In this document: in pieces, positions 50,030-60,151 of the stretch
Layout of the letters: each line of letters begins with the position of its first letter
Numbering within the stretch: the stretch's first letter is position 1
From: Chroococcidiopsis sp. TS-821
GTDB lineage: Bacteria > Cyanobacteriota > Cyanobacteriia > Cyanobacteriales > Chroococcidiopsidaceae
Direction: 5' to 3'
DNA length: 64,000 bases
Assembly (NCBI RefSeq): GCF_002939305.1
Contig: NZ_MVDI01000009.1
Span: 62,001-126,000 of the forward strand
The notes under the pieces: generated by a model
What the model saw: only the letters and a program-made list of their open reading frames with translations
Told to the model about the DNA's origin: nothing
Database searches by the model: none
Position numbers and translations under genes: made by a program

Positions 50030-53000
50030 TTAACTCAGGTGCTGATTGAGTTTGGATTGAATATCTGACCAAGAGATGTCAGCGAAATTGGGTAGCACAA
50101 CATGAGCGTTTCCGACGCGTTCTACAGGACCTAGACCGACTGACCACATACCTGCGGAGAGGGCGGCTTCAATACCTGCGGTTGCGTCTTCAAACACAAC
50201 GCATTCAGTAGGAGGAAGCTTGAGTTGATTCGCGGCGTAGAGAAAGAGATCGGGGGCAGGTTTAGGGCGTTCTACGCTGTATCCATCAGCGATCGCATCC
50301 ACTAATTCAGTAATGTTTAGTTTGTCAATAACAGTGCGCGCGTTTTTACTTGCCGAGGCGATCGCAATTTTTATTTGCTGTTGGCGAAGTTCGGTAAGTA
50401 GTGATTCGACTCCTGGTAGTAAGTCATTGGGTGACATTGACTCGATGAATTCTTGATAGTAGCGATTTTTGCGCTCCATCATTTCTTCGAGTTGGGCTTC
50501 GCTATAGGTGCGATCGCCGACAATTTTAAGCAGCGACTCGCGGCGAGAAATACCGCGTAATGCTTCATTCGCTTGGCGATCGAAGGGTAATTCTTCTTCG
50601 TCGGCTAAACGTTGCCAAGCGCGGTAATGATACTCTGCGGTATCGGTTAACACGCCATCGAGGTCAAAAATCGCGCCGCGTAGGTTAATGGTAGAAGCTT
50701 CGTGCATTTCTGGTGATGGGGATGGATGGTGCGAATTCATTTCAGTTGCTGAATGAGTGATGTCAAAGGGATGCCACGTTCCGCGCCAGTGCAGCTTAAA
50801 CGCAAGTCGCGTCCAGTGAGGGGGAAGGTGGGGGGTAGCGACGGGTTGATTGTTTTGGAAGCGAATCCCGGCAAAGCCAAAAACGATCGCTTGCCACGCG
50901 CCTCCGGCACAAGCACCGTGAATGCCTTCGGCAGTGTTACCGCGCGTGTTTTCTAAGTCTACTAGTGCAGCTTGCAAAAAGTGTTTGTACGCAGTTTGAC
51001 TATCACCTAAATCGGCAGCTAAAATTGCATGAATTGCAGGTCCAAGCGATGAGCCATAGGTAATATCAGTGCGGGGAGCGTAATAGTCCCAATTCGTTTT
51101 TAAACTCTCCGGATTGTAAGGAAACTCCTGCAACTGCCGCATTAAGTATAACAACATCAAAACATCAGGCTGTTTCAAAACTTGTCGTTTATTTGCCCCA
51201 TCAATGCCCAGAATCGTTTGCATCGATTGAGTGCGAGGTTCGTAGTCTTGTAAGTCAATATCTTCTAAGTTACAGAAGCCTTCAAACTGCTCGATGAAAC
51301 CTGTTTCTGAGCGATACGGAATCCAAAGGTGATCGACGATATCTTGCCAGCGTTGCCGACGTTCAGGCGTGATTTCGAGTTTTTGGGCGAGTGCCGCAGC
51401 ATGTTCGGGAAATGTGCGTTCTAGCCATGCGTAGACAGCGATCGCTTTTTCTAGATGCCACTGCGTCATGCGGTTGGTGAAGGCATTATTATTCACGTGA
51501 TGCTCGTGGTATTCATCCGCGCCGATCACTTCGCGCAGTTCGTAGCGTTCAAATTGGCTATTCCACTCTACTCGACTCATCCAAAATACGGCGGTATCCA
51601 GAATGATTTCGGCACCATAATCGCGCATCCAAAGATCGTCGCCCGTCGCTTGCCAGTAATTCCAAATCGCGTAGGCAATATCGGCACTAATGTGAATTTC
51701 GCGATCGCGACACCAAATGCGGATATCGCTCGCATACGGATCGGAGGGTAATGCCCAGCGGGGCGTGACTTCATCGCCTGTATCCGCACTTTCCCAAGCA
51801 TACATTGCACCTTTGTAGCCGTAGCTGCGGGCTTTGCGCCGCGCGCCTTCTAACGTGTGATAGCGGTAGGTCAGTAGACGGCGGGCTAGTTCTGGCTGCG
51901 TCAACGTAAATAGCGGCAAAATGAAAATTTCGGTATCCCAAAAAATGTGACCTCGATAGCCAAAGCCAGATAACGTTTTTGCCGGAATACTCGCTTGCTG
52001 GTGATGCCAGGGAGCGCTAATTAGTAGTTGAAACACGCTATAGCGAATTGCTAATTGCGCTCGAATATCACCTTCAATAATGACATTACTCGTGTCCCAA
52101 GCTGAGTCCCACGCTTGTTTGTGATGTTCCCAACATTCTGGATAAGTGGGCAACGTCATCAATTTACTCTGCGCCGCCTTGAGGGGATGCTCGACTTCTT
52201 GCGAAGTATAAACAGTAACCATTTTTTCCACTAACACCGTTTGTCCCCTGACGGCTTGATACGATGTAGTGAGCGTGGGATAGCCTGGTGCGCTTTCGCG
52301 TTGAAATGTTGCCGCTACACCCTGAATCATTAATTTGGCTGCCATTCCTAATTCTATTTGAGATTGACGAGTACGCGCCGCTAGCCAAATAGCAGGTTCG
52401 AGGTGCAGATCTTCGGGGAGACTCGTTTCCGTTTGGTCTTGGGTCAACAAATTCCAGTGATTAAAACCTTGGTTTTCTGCGTAGCCATTGATACTTGCAT
52501 GAACGGCGATCGCCCCTTCCCAATCGATAGGTGTAATCAAGCAGCGCAATCCTAAAACATGAGGATCGGCTAAACTGGCAAACCGTTCAAATTGGAGGTC
52601 GAGTATTTTGCCGCTGGGGCTACGCCAGCGAATTGAACGTCGCAACAATCCGTAGCGCAAATCAAGTCGGCGTTCGTAGGATAATATTTCACCTTGGTCG
52701 AGGCGAAATTGTTCGCTACGTCTTGGGTCGTCATTGAGCGTAATCGTTATAGGCAGCCAGTCGGGGCAATTGACGAGTTCAGTGTACATTACAGGAACCG
52801 CGTCATAAACACCCTGAATTAATGTCACAGGCATTGCGCGCGGGTAGCCTTCTTCAAAACTGCCGCGCGTCCCCAAGTAACCGTTACCAATCGTGAAGAC
52901 GGTTTCTCTTGCATGAAGTTGGTTTGGGTCAAAGCCTCGCTCGATCAGAACCCAGTCGGTATACAGCAGGTTGTTAGTTTTTGAGGGTATCGGTGCTTGA

Positions 53001-53041
53001 ACGCTAGTTTCCCCTAGAATTTGACTGACCGCCTGACTCAT
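50030..53041 (-). CDS. GH65 disaccharide phosphorylase fused to beta-phosphoglucomutase
   Basis: 1003 residues, a natural fusion. Residues about 20-770 are a GH65 phosphorylase: N-terminal super-sandwich with FTIGNGYLGTRGSFEEGY, an (alpha/alpha)6 barrel with HIFWDTEIFILPL (about 365) and the catalytic Glu in GADEYHEHHVNNNAFTNRM (about 507). Residues about 785-1000 are an HAD beta-phosphoglucomutase: FDLDGVLTDTAEYHYRAWQ, ASASKNARTVI and VVFEDATAGIEAA. The pair would split an alpha-glucoside with phosphate to beta-glucose 1-phosphate and convert that to glucose 6-phosphate. Trehalose, kojibiose or maltose are possible substrates. It lies 19 bp after sucrose synthase and is likely co-transcribed. 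Confidence 0.93.
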   Translation of the reverse strand: MSQAVSQILGETSVQAPIPSKTNNLLYTDWVLIERGFDPNQLHARETVFTIGNGYLGTRGSFEEGYPRAMPVTLIQGVYDAVPVMYTELVNCPDWLPITITLNDDPRRSEQFRLDQGEILSYERRLDLRYGLLRRSIRWRSPSGKILDLQFERFASLADPHVLGLRCLITPIDWEGAIAVHASINGYAENQGFNHWNLLTQDQTETSLPEDLHLEPAIWLAARTRQSQIELGMAAKLMIQGVAATFQRESAPGYPTLTTSYQAVRGQTVLVEKMVTVYTSQEVEHPLKAAQSKLMTLPTYPECWEHHKQAWDSAWDTSNVIIEGDIRAQLAIRYSVFQLLISAPWHHQQASIPAKTLSGFGYRGHIFWDTEIFILPLFTLTQPELARRLLTYRYHTLEGARRKARSYGYKGAMYAWESADTGDEVTPRWALPSDPYASDIRIWCRDREIHISADIAYAIWNYWQATGDDLWMRDYGAEIILDTAVFWMSRVEWNSQFERYELREVIGADEYHEHHVNNNAFTNRMTQWHLEKAIAVYAWLERTFPEHAAALAQKLEITPERRQRWQDIVDHLWIPYRSETGFIEQFEGFCNLEDIDLQDYEPRTQSMQTILGIDGANKRQVLKQPDVLMLLYLMRQLQEFPYNPESLKTNWDYYAPRTDITYGSSLGPAIHAILAADLGDSQTAYKHFLQAALVDLENTRGNTAEGIHGACAGGAWQAIVFGFAGIRFQNNQPVATPHLPPHWTRLAFKLHWRGTWHPFDITHSATEMNSHHPSPSPEMHEASTINLRGAIFDLDGVLTDTAEYHYRAWQRLADEEELPFDRQANEALRGISRRESLLKIVGDRTYSEAQLEEMMERKNRYYQEFIESMSPNDLLPGVESLLTELRQQQIKIAIASASKNARTVIDKLNITELVDAIADGYSVERPKPAPDLFLYAANQLKLPPTECVVFEDATAGIEAALSAGMWSVGLGPVERVGNAHVVLPNFADISWSDIQSKLNQHLS

Positions 53042-53060
53042 TTTTTACTCCTCTGCCCGT

Positions 53061-55466
53061 TTATCGCTGCTTATGCTCGTCTAAAATTTGCGCGGCTCTA
53101 GGTTTATACAATAAGTGGAATAAGGCATCGAGATAGCATTGCAGTGCTTCTCGACTGCTGCGCGAAATATAATCCCAAAACCCGTAGATCCTAGCAAACA
53201 ACAGTAATTGTTTCACATGATTTCGCCAATTGCAGTGACGATCTATGCGCTGAATCGCCCGCTCGGAAATTGTTTGCCACAATTGTGGGTTCGTGTCGCA
53301 TTGGTTGAGAAAATCTAAAATTTTTTCGGTGGTGCGCTCGAAGTTGGTAGGGTTGATGTAATAACCGTTGTCGCCATCTTGAATAATTTCGGCAATGCCG
53401 CCAAATTCAGTAGCAAAGACGGGTAAGCCCGATCGCATCGCTTCGAGAACACTGCGCCCAAATGCCTCAAAGCGCGCAAAGTTGATGAATATCCCCCGCT
53501 TATCTGCGATCGCGCGATAGATTTCGCTTACCTCCTCGCTATTGAGTTGCATCCCAATCCAGCGGATTTGCCCTTCGAGTTGGTATTGCGCAATCAGTGC
53601 ATGAAGTTTCTCGATTTCGCGTGCTTCTTCAGCAGTACTGGCTTCGGTAACGTGTTGTTTATTCGTAATCAAAATTAAATTGCAGCGATCGCGCAGTTCT
53701 GGCGACTGCCCAAACCAAGCGATTAATCCTGTTTGATTGTTCGTTTGACTAACCGAACCCACTGCTAGAATTGGGCATTTTTCCACATCGTTTAAGGTTC
53801 CAAAGATCGCAGCGTCTTGGCGATGAAACAGCAAATCGCGAACGCGATCGCGTCGCGAGCGCAGTTCAGTTTGGAAGTAGGGAAAATAGCGCACTTCATT
53901 GATACCTGGCGGAACAACATTAAACCGAGGGCTAAATAAATTGATACCATCTACTACGTGGTAAAGTTGCGGCATTGTAAAGCATTTGTAAGATTCATAC
54001 TGACCGATCGCATCCGGAGTTCCCACAATTTCTTGATACGACGAAGCGATAATGAAATCTGCCGCGTTCATACTGATCAGATCAGCCGTAAATTGCGCTG
54101 AGAAATGGTAATATGGCTCAAATTCTTGCCAGTAAAGATCGCTAAATAAATATCTTGATTTTTCTAACGAATGCGCAATATTACATTGAATCGCGTTGAA
54201 TTGGCGGGCAAGGAGAAATGATACCAAATTGCCATCGCTATAATGACCGATGACAAGATGGGGCTGTCCCCCGAAATGCTTGACAAGTTGCGGTGCAGCA
54301 TCGAGGGCGAATGATTCGAGATAAGGCCAAATTTCAAACTTCGAGATCCAGTTTTGCGTCACATTCGGGTTAAACTCTCGAAAAGGGACGCGCAAAATCC
54401 AGCCGTTTTCGGTGCCTTCGAGTTTTTCAACGCGTTGATTGCAATAAGTTCCTTCGCAATTGGGAATAAGCCGTGTCAAAATTGTGACCTGCGGTTGAAT
54501 CCCTAGCCATGCGAGTCCTGCTTGTTGAACATCCGCTTGCAGTTGTTGTTCTAAGTGTCGAGCTTGCTCGAGAACATAAATAACTTGCCCCATCGTTTCA
54601 GCGCGTCCTAGAACTTCTTCTTGCCCTACCCAGCCGTGAATGGATACTAGCACAACGCGTAAAAAGGCAGGAATACGCGATACAAAAGCTTCGAGTAACG
54701 CAGGCGATGGCATCGTTAGCAGGCGATCGAGCAATTCGAGTGTTTCGTAAACTCGTCCGGCGGTATTGCCCCATCCTGGTTCAAAACCCAATTCCTGCAA
54801 AGCAGGGTGTAACGTAGTATAAGGCGTATCGGATGGGTATTGACTCACTTTTTTCAAGGCTTGCGCCACTGACTCGTGCAGCTGCGTCCTTGATGAAATG
54901 CGATCGCCAATTAACAATGGAATACCGTCAAATTCTTGGCGTTGTAAAACTTGAAATAGCGCTTGTACCCAATAGTCTGGGTTCGCCGATAGTTGATCGC
55001 ATAGATAATGATTGAGAAATGTTAACCCCTGACCAATGTTTCGCGGGTCATCGATGCTGGGCGTGTCGCGATGAAACGGCTGAAAGTTAATCTTCAGAAT
55101 TTGCGGTTGTTCGCTGTGGACGAAGCGATCGCGGACATCAAGGAGCGCGCGTACCGAAACAGGTTTAAACTGCGATAAATCCGCACTTAACCACCAGCAT
55201 TCTTGACTGGCAATACGCGTGCGTAGCATCAACCAAATAGCGCCGTCTTCTAAAAGCATCTCATGAATCGCATGGATGAGTTCGCCAATAGCTGACGAGC
55301 GAAAGAAATAAACGGGTTTTTCTTGTTCTTGGCAATAGTTGGCAAAGGCATGGAGAATTTCGTTCCTCAGCAGATATAGGCGATCAATTGCAGACAATTG
55401 CTCAATAAACTGCTGAAAATCCTTTTTCTCTTCACTCTCTAAAACTGCCCGAATTAGCGTTTCCAT
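53061..55466 (-). CDS. susA: Sucrose synthase
   Basis: 801 residues from ATG 55466, which has AGGAG at good distance and gives the usual METLIRAVLESEEK start; an open extension to 55499 is ignored. It reversibly makes UDP- or ADP-glucose plus fructose from sucrose and NDP. Blocks of the plant/cyanobacterial enzyme are clear: QPHLVIGHYSDGNLVSFLLA (about 400-420), HSLEKSRYLFSDLYW, the ADFIIASSYQEIVG segment and the GT4 donor site ARFEAFGRSVLEAMRSGLP followed by ATEFGGIAEII. The length is normal. It leads the GH65-phosphoglucomutase gene, linking sucrose breakdown to hexose phosphates. Confidence 0.95.
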   Translation of the reverse strand: METLIRAVLESEEKKDFQQFIEQLSAIDRLYLLRNEILHAFANYCQEQEKPVYFFRSSAIGELIHAIHEMLLEDGAIWLMLRTRIASQECWWLSADLSQFKPVSVRALLDVRDRFVHSEQPQILKINFQPFHRDTPSIDDPRNIGQGLTFLNHYLCDQLSANPDYWVQALFQVLQRQEFDGIPLLIGDRISSRTQLHESVAQALKKVSQYPSDTPYTTLHPALQELGFEPGWGNTAGRVYETLELLDRLLTMPSPALLEAFVSRIPAFLRVVLVSIHGWVGQEEVLGRAETMGQVIYVLEQARHLEQQLQADVQQAGLAWLGIQPQVTILTRLIPNCEGTYCNQRVEKLEGTENGWILRVPFREFNPNVTQNWISKFEIWPYLESFALDAAPQLVKHFGGQPHLVIGHYSDGNLVSFLLARQFNAIQCNIAHSLEKSRYLFSDLYWQEFEPYYHFSAQFTADLISMNAADFIIASSYQEIVGTPDAIGQYESYKCFTMPQLYHVVDGINLFSPRFNVVPPGINEVRYFPYFQTELRSRRDRVRDLLFHRQDAAIFGTLNDVEKCPILAVGSVSQTNNQTGLIAWFGQSPELRDRCNLILITNKQHVTEASTAEEAREIEKLHALIAQYQLEGQIRWIGMQLNSEEVSEIYRAIADKRGIFINFARFEAFGRSVLEAMRSGLPVFATEFGGIAEIIQDGDNGYYINPTNFERTTEKILDFLNQCDTNPQLWQTISERAIQRIDRHCNWRNHVKQLLLFARIYGFWDYISRSSREALQCYLDALFHLLYKPRAAQILDEHKQR

Positions 55467-56010
55467 AATTGACTCCTGGCAATTGCCCATCGCTAGCACA
55501 GAGTCAGGATATTAACCGCTCTGCACAAAGAGGTTTGGATCGACCGCTTCACTGCAGTTTAACTATGACATCAGTTCTCAGTTAAGAAGCATTACCGCTG
55601 TCAACACCTGTTGTTAACTGAATTTGCTTTAGGTATCAAATCATCAACTTGAATGCTTCCATCACTTGAAAAACAATGTCATACCTCCCTTCATCAAATA
55701 GCGACGTGACTAGAAGTGACCTAATTATGCCTCCTCGAAAGCAGAATCTACCACAAACTAAGGGTGTAGATTCATTTGGTATTCTTAATTTTTTCTATAA
55801 AGCTAGGCAGATAAATTGGCAACAACAAAAGCAATTGAACTGTTCGCTTTTAACCTTAACCCCTGGTTAGTGTTAAGAGTAACTAGCCACTTTTACTTTC
55901 CTTCAACTTAAAAACCCTAACCGCTACAGTGATTTCCAGGATTGTGCCATAGCACATCCGACATAACTGCGATACGATGGCATATCTGGGGCATTCCGGT
56001 AACTATAGTA
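55467..56010. other. Divergent spacer with one doubtful small open frame
   Basis: 544 bp between the sucrose synthase and MHYT protein starts. A 64-codon frame at 55676-55870 (+) has no recognisable family, no ribosome site and ordinary amino acid composition, so I do not call it a gene. The promoters of both neighbours should lie here. The MHYT gene frame is open back to TTG 55942. Confidence 0.45.
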
Positions 56011-58887
56011 ATGACAACAACGCTCGCGCTGATAGCAACTTATGATGTTCGTTTAGTTGCGCTTTCGGTAGTTATTGCGCTATTTGGTTCCTACATTGCT
56101 TTAGATCTCGCAGGGCAAATTGCCTCGGCGCAAGGATGGGCAAAAAAATTATGGCTGATTGGCGGTGCAGTGTGCCTAGGTATGAGCATCTGGGCAATGC
56201 ACTTTATTGCAATGCTTGCGTATCAGTTACCGATTCCGGCGGTATATGACTTGACGGTTGTCTTTGTCTCGATGGCGATCGCAATTACAGGTGCAGGTGC
56301 AGGATTATTTATTGTTACTAATAAGCAACCTCTACAACGGTTATCTTTGTTAGCAGGCGCACTATTTGTGGGATTAGGTATTGTTGGTTTGCACTTAACC
56401 GCGATGGCGTCGATGCGCGTTGCTGCCGTTCCGGTGTATAGTCCACAACTGATGATGCTTGCTGCTACTACGGCTGTCGCGTGTTCGGGTGGTGCTTTAT
56501 GGTTGGAATTTCACCCTTGGACGATACAGGCGATCGCTTCTAGTATCCGAAAAATCAGCAGTACATTTCTACTTGCAACAGCCATTGTCGGAATGCACTA
56601 CACTGCCATGACTGCTGTTAACTTCCAACCTAATGCGCAGATTGAAGCACCGGACACTTTCTTCAACAGGGGGAACCCCCGCACAGAAGTGCCCTCACAA
56701 GTGTCATCAGAAGTCAATAATGGTCAGTTAGCACTCTTAGTTGGAGTGGCAACTTTAATCATTTTAATTTTGACGCTGTTGGCTTCGTTCTTCGGGCAGC
56801 AATCGATTGCTAAGTTAGCCAAACTCGAAGCTCAACGCCAAAGTGAAGCTCGATTTCGCGCGCTTGTACAAAACGCTTTTGATATTATTGTCATTATTGC
56901 AGCAGATTGCACCATCAGTTACCTTAGTCCATCTGCTAGCCGAATTTTAGGCTTAGAACCGGAACAAGAAGTTGGCAAAAATGCTTCGGAACTCTTACAT
57001 CCAGACGATGTTTGCAAAGCACAGCAATTACACGCGCAACTACAAAATACTCCTAACGTCAATATTACAACAGAGTTACGTCTGAAACATATAAATGGTA
57101 ACTGGCGCGATTTTGAGGTGATTCTCAATAACCTACTTGCCGAAGCGGATATCGCGGGGATTGTCGCTACGTGTCGGGATATCAGCGATCGCAAAGCGCA
57201 ACAGCAACAGTTATATATGTTGGAACGCGCCATCGATCAGTCAATTGATGGCATTGCCGTCAGCGATTTAGAAGGCAAGATACTCTTTATTAATCCGGCT
57301 TGGGCACAAATGCACCGCTGTAACCAAACTGAAGTCATTGGGCAGCACATTAGCATCTTTCACACCGAAGAACAGATGCAGCAAGAAGTTTTACCGTTTA
57401 TGGAAACATTGCAACGATTAGGGGCTGACTCTGGAGAAATTGGACACAAACGTTTCGATGGTACTCTTTTTCCTGCTCAAAAAGCGGTTGCGGTACTCAA
57501 AGATGGTACGGGGGAACCCATCGGTTACACGGCGATCGCCCGCGATATCACCGAACGCAAACGCGCCGAGGCGCAACTCCGCGAATATGCATTTCACGAC
57601 ACCTTGACAAAATTGCCAAATCGAACATTGTTTATGGAGCGTTTGGAGTACGCACTGCATAAAATCGAACGCGATCGAGATTATCTATTTGCCGTTTTGT
57701 TTCTTGATTTAGACCGCTTTAAAATTATTAACGATAGTTTAGGGCATAGTTATGGCGATCAATTACTTGTTGCGATCGCGCATAGAATCAAAAGCTGTTT
57801 GCGCCCTACCGATACCGCCGCGCGCCTTGGTGGCGATGAATTTACGATTCTTTTAGAAGATATTAAGAATATCACAGATGCAACTCGCGTTGCCGATCGC
57901 ATTCAAAACGAACTCAAGTTACCTTTTACACTAGGCGAGTACGAAGTCTTCACAACCGCAAGTATTGGCATTGCTTTAAGTGATTCTAATTACAATCGTG
58001 CCTCTGATTTATTACGCGACGCTGATATTGCAATGTATCGCGCAAAAACGCATGGCAAAGCGCGCTACGAGATTTTTAATACTGAAATGCACGCACAAGC
58101 GATGGCACGCTTGCAATTGGAAAGTGATTTACGTCGCGCTGTAGAACGTGGGGAGTTTCAACTCTACTATCAACCGATTATATCCCTCAAAAGTGGTAAG
58201 ATAAGTAGCTTTGAAACCTTACTCCGCTGGCGACATCCTCAGCGCGGCTTACTACTACCAGATGAGTTTCTTTCCGTTGTAGAAGAAACAGGACTAAGCG
58301 TAGCCTTAAACTTGTGGGTGTTGCGGAAAGCTTGCCAACAAATGCAACAATGGCAACAACAGTTTTCTAATAACGCACCGTTAGCGATTTGCGTAAATTT
58401 TTGCAGTCAACTTTTTGCACAAACGAATTTAGTCGGACAAGTGAAAACGGTGCTTGAGGAAACTAACCTAAATCCTCAAAGTTTAAAAATAGAAATTACC
58501 GAAAGCGTCATTTTGGAAAATGCAGCATCGGCAACGACACTGCTTTTGGAGCTAAAAGCTTTAGGTATTCAACTTGCCATTGATGATTTTGGCACAGGTT
58601 ACTCATCATTGGGTCGATTATATAGCTTTCCGATCGATGTTTTAAAAATTGACCGTTCATTTATTGCGCAAGCTGATACGAACTTAGATAGCTTAGATAT
58701 TTTTGCGACGATCGTTACATTGGCGCATAGTTTAGGCGTTGATGTCACCGCTGAAGGAATAGAAACCGCACAACAACTTGCGAGAATTAGAGAACTCCAC
58801 TGCGAATACGGACAAGGCAATTATTTCTCATTACCCGTCGATAGCGAAGCCGCCACCGCACTGATTGCGCAGCAACCACAGTGGTAG
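56011..58887 (+). CDS. MHYT-PAS-PAS-GGDEF-EAL membrane protein, c-di-GMP turnover
   Basis: 958 residues from ATG 56011; 23 more codons to TTG 55942 are possible but do not fit the domain start. Residues 1-265 are the seven-helix MHYT sensor, with its three repeats AMHFIAM, GLHLTAM and GMHYTAM, proposed to bind copper and sense O2, CO or NO. PAS domains lie at about 279-400 and 404-525. The diguanylate cyclase has RLGGDEFTILLED (about 606). The phosphodiesterase has ETLLRW in place of EALLRW, EITESVIL, IDDFGTGYSSLGRL and TAEGIETAQQ, so all key acidic residues remain. Both activities look possible. It is monocistronic. Confidence 0.93.
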   Translation: MTTTLALIATYDVRLVALSVVIALFGSYIALDLAGQIASAQGWAKKLWLIGGAVCLGMSIWAMHFIAMLAYQLPIPAVYDLTVVFVSMAIAITGAGAGLFIVTNKQPLQRLSLLAGALFVGLGIVGLHLTAMASMRVAAVPVYSPQLMMLAATTAVACSGGALWLEFHPWTIQAIASSIRKISSTFLLATAIVGMHYTAMTAVNFQPNAQIEAPDTFFNRGNPRTEVPSQVSSEVNNGQLALLVGVATLIILILTLLASFFGQQSIAKLAKLEAQRQSEARFRALVQNAFDIIVIIAADCTISYLSPSASRILGLEPEQEVGKNASELLHPDDVCKAQQLHAQLQNTPNVNITTELRLKHINGNWRDFEVILNNLLAEADIAGIVATCRDISDRKAQQQQLYMLERAIDQSIDGIAVSDLEGKILFINPAWAQMHRCNQTEVIGQHISIFHTEEQMQQEVLPFMETLQRLGADSGEIGHKRFDGTLFPAQKAVAVLKDGTGEPIGYTAIARDITERKRAEAQLREYAFHDTLTKLPNRTLFMERLEYALHKIERDRDYLFAVLFLDLDRFKIINDSLGHSYGDQLLVAIAHRIKSCLRPTDTAARLGGDEFTILLEDIKNITDATRVADRIQNELKLPFTLGEYEVFTTASIGIALSDSNYNRASDLLRDADIAMYRAKTHGKARYEIFNTEMHAQAMARLQLESDLRRAVERGEFQLYYQPIISLKSGKISSFETLLRWRHPQRGLLLPDEFLSVVEETGLSVALNLWVLRKACQQMQQWQQQFSNNAPLAICVNFCSQLFAQTNLVGQVKTVLEETNLNPQSLKIEITESVILENAASATTLLLELKALGIQLAIDDFGTGYSSLGRLYSFPIDVLKIDRSFIAQADTNLDSLDIFATIVTLAHSLGVDVTAEGIETAQQLARIRELHCEYGQGNYFSLPVDSEAATALIAQQPQW

Positions 58888-58894
58888 CAGCTCA

Positions 58895-59468
58895 TTAAAG
58901 TTTCGCGAATTGGCTAGCTGCAACGATTTGTTCTACAGTAAGGTTTATTTCTGGGAAAGTTGGCAAGATAATTTTATCTGCATCTTTGAAAGCTTGTATT
59001 TGATACTTATTATCAACTAACTGGGGAATGAAAACAGTAGGTACTTTCGGCGAACCTAAGATTGTGCGCGAAGCGATCGCTAAACAATCAAAAATCCAAT
59101 ATTCAGAAACTCCTAGCCGCTGATACTCATCAAACTTATTCCCAATTTGTAGAAATAACTTCTACCGCTAGTTGAATCGCTTCCGTCACGCACCGTAAGT
59201 CGATACATTACTGTTCCATAATGTACTAGAAACCACACCAACATCAGGGTTTCTTCCTTGTTCTTTCCCAGATGCTGTGACAGTTCGGATAATAATATCT
59301 TTATAATAATCAAGTCCTAACCGCCTGATTTCATCACTTAAAGCAAACATGAGAAACCTAGCAACATTTTTGTGCGCCCTCGTCGGTTCTACCTGAATAA
59401 CTTCTCCATCCACCAGTTCAAAAATACCCTTGCCATCTGGGTACTGTTCGTGTGGTGGTATTCATACA
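58895..59468 (-). pseudogene. Uma2-family (DUF820) gene broken by frame changes
   Basis: The minus strand encodes a complete Uma2 core in pieces. YPDGKGIFELVDGEVIQVEP then RRLGLDYYKDIIIRTVT and GRNPDVGVVSSTLW run in one frame from about 59465 to 59192. VTEAIQLAVEVISTNWE (about 59144-59193) is in a second frame. DEYQRLGVSEYWIFDC through VEQIVAASQFAKL and TAA at 58895-58897 is in another. The start codon position reads ATA. At least two indels separate the pieces. It is unlike the intact Uma2 gene at 23339 in sequence, so it is a different paralogue. Confidence 0.82.
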
Positions 59469-59491
59469 ATTTGAGAATTAAGAGATAATAT

Positions 59492-59986
59492 TTAGTCACT
59501 ACTAACTTTGCTACTCCAAAAATCCTGTAGCATCGAATCGTCAACAATGTAGGCTAAATCACCATCGCGGATCGCACGTTTGCCCAACCGAGGAAAAATG
59601 CCGATATCGCAATCTTTTCTTTCACCACCCATAAGATAAACAAGATCTTCACTAAAAGGATTACGGAGATGGTGTGGTTGTTGCGGTAACCCAAAGCCCA
59701 TAAAGTCACCTGCTGCAACTTCGTATTCACTGTCGCCAATTTCTGCAATACCTTTACCCGCGAGGATATAAATCCATTCTTCCTCGTGACGATGCAAATG
59801 ATATATGAATGATTCCTTACCTGGTGGTACGCGGGCGATTGTTACTCCTATCCGCTCAAGACCAACGATACGACTAATCGTCCGCATATAGAGTTCTGAA
59901 TTCGGGTTGAGTGGGTGATGAAATTCGATTTCCTCGATGGAGTCGATGGCTGATGCTTTGAGTAGGAAAGGTGGTTGCTGATCCAT
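59492..59986 (-). CDS. Cupin-domain protein
   Basis: 164 residues from ATG 59986, with AGAGGAG five bases upstream; the frame is open to 60043 without support. The single cupin barrel has the metal motifs YHLHRHEEEWIYILAGKGIAEIG (about 70-92, with His, His and Glu) and GLPQQPHHLRNPF (about 110-122). Relatives are annotated as cupins of unknown or sugar-related function. It diverges from the Ser/Thr kinase gene. Likely cytosolic and metal-binding; the reaction is unknown. Confidence 0.82.
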   Translation of the reverse strand: MDQQPPFLLKASAIDSIEEIEFHHPLNPNSELYMRTISRIVGLERIGVTIARVPPGKESFIYHLHRHEEEWIYILAGKGIAEIGDSEYEVAAGDFMGFGLPQQPHHLRNPFSEDLVYLMGGERKDCDIGIFPRLGKRAIRDGDLAYIVDDSMLQDFWSSKVSSD

Positions 59987-60151
59987 AATGACTCCTCTCG
60001 TACTTTGACTTAATAATTCAAGATACTCGCAATCTTGGCACAAATACGCTTGTATAGCAGGGGTCAGGGCTCAAGGTTCAACTCTATGACTAGGGCTGTA
60101 GTTCTAACTGTGACTACATTAGAAAAGGGGGTTTTGAGGAATTGCGACTTT

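Noticed and set aside
55676-55870. A 64-codon plus-strand open frame between sucrose synthase and the MHYT gene
   Set aside because: No recognisable family, no ribosome binding site, and nothing in composition sets it apart from random frames.
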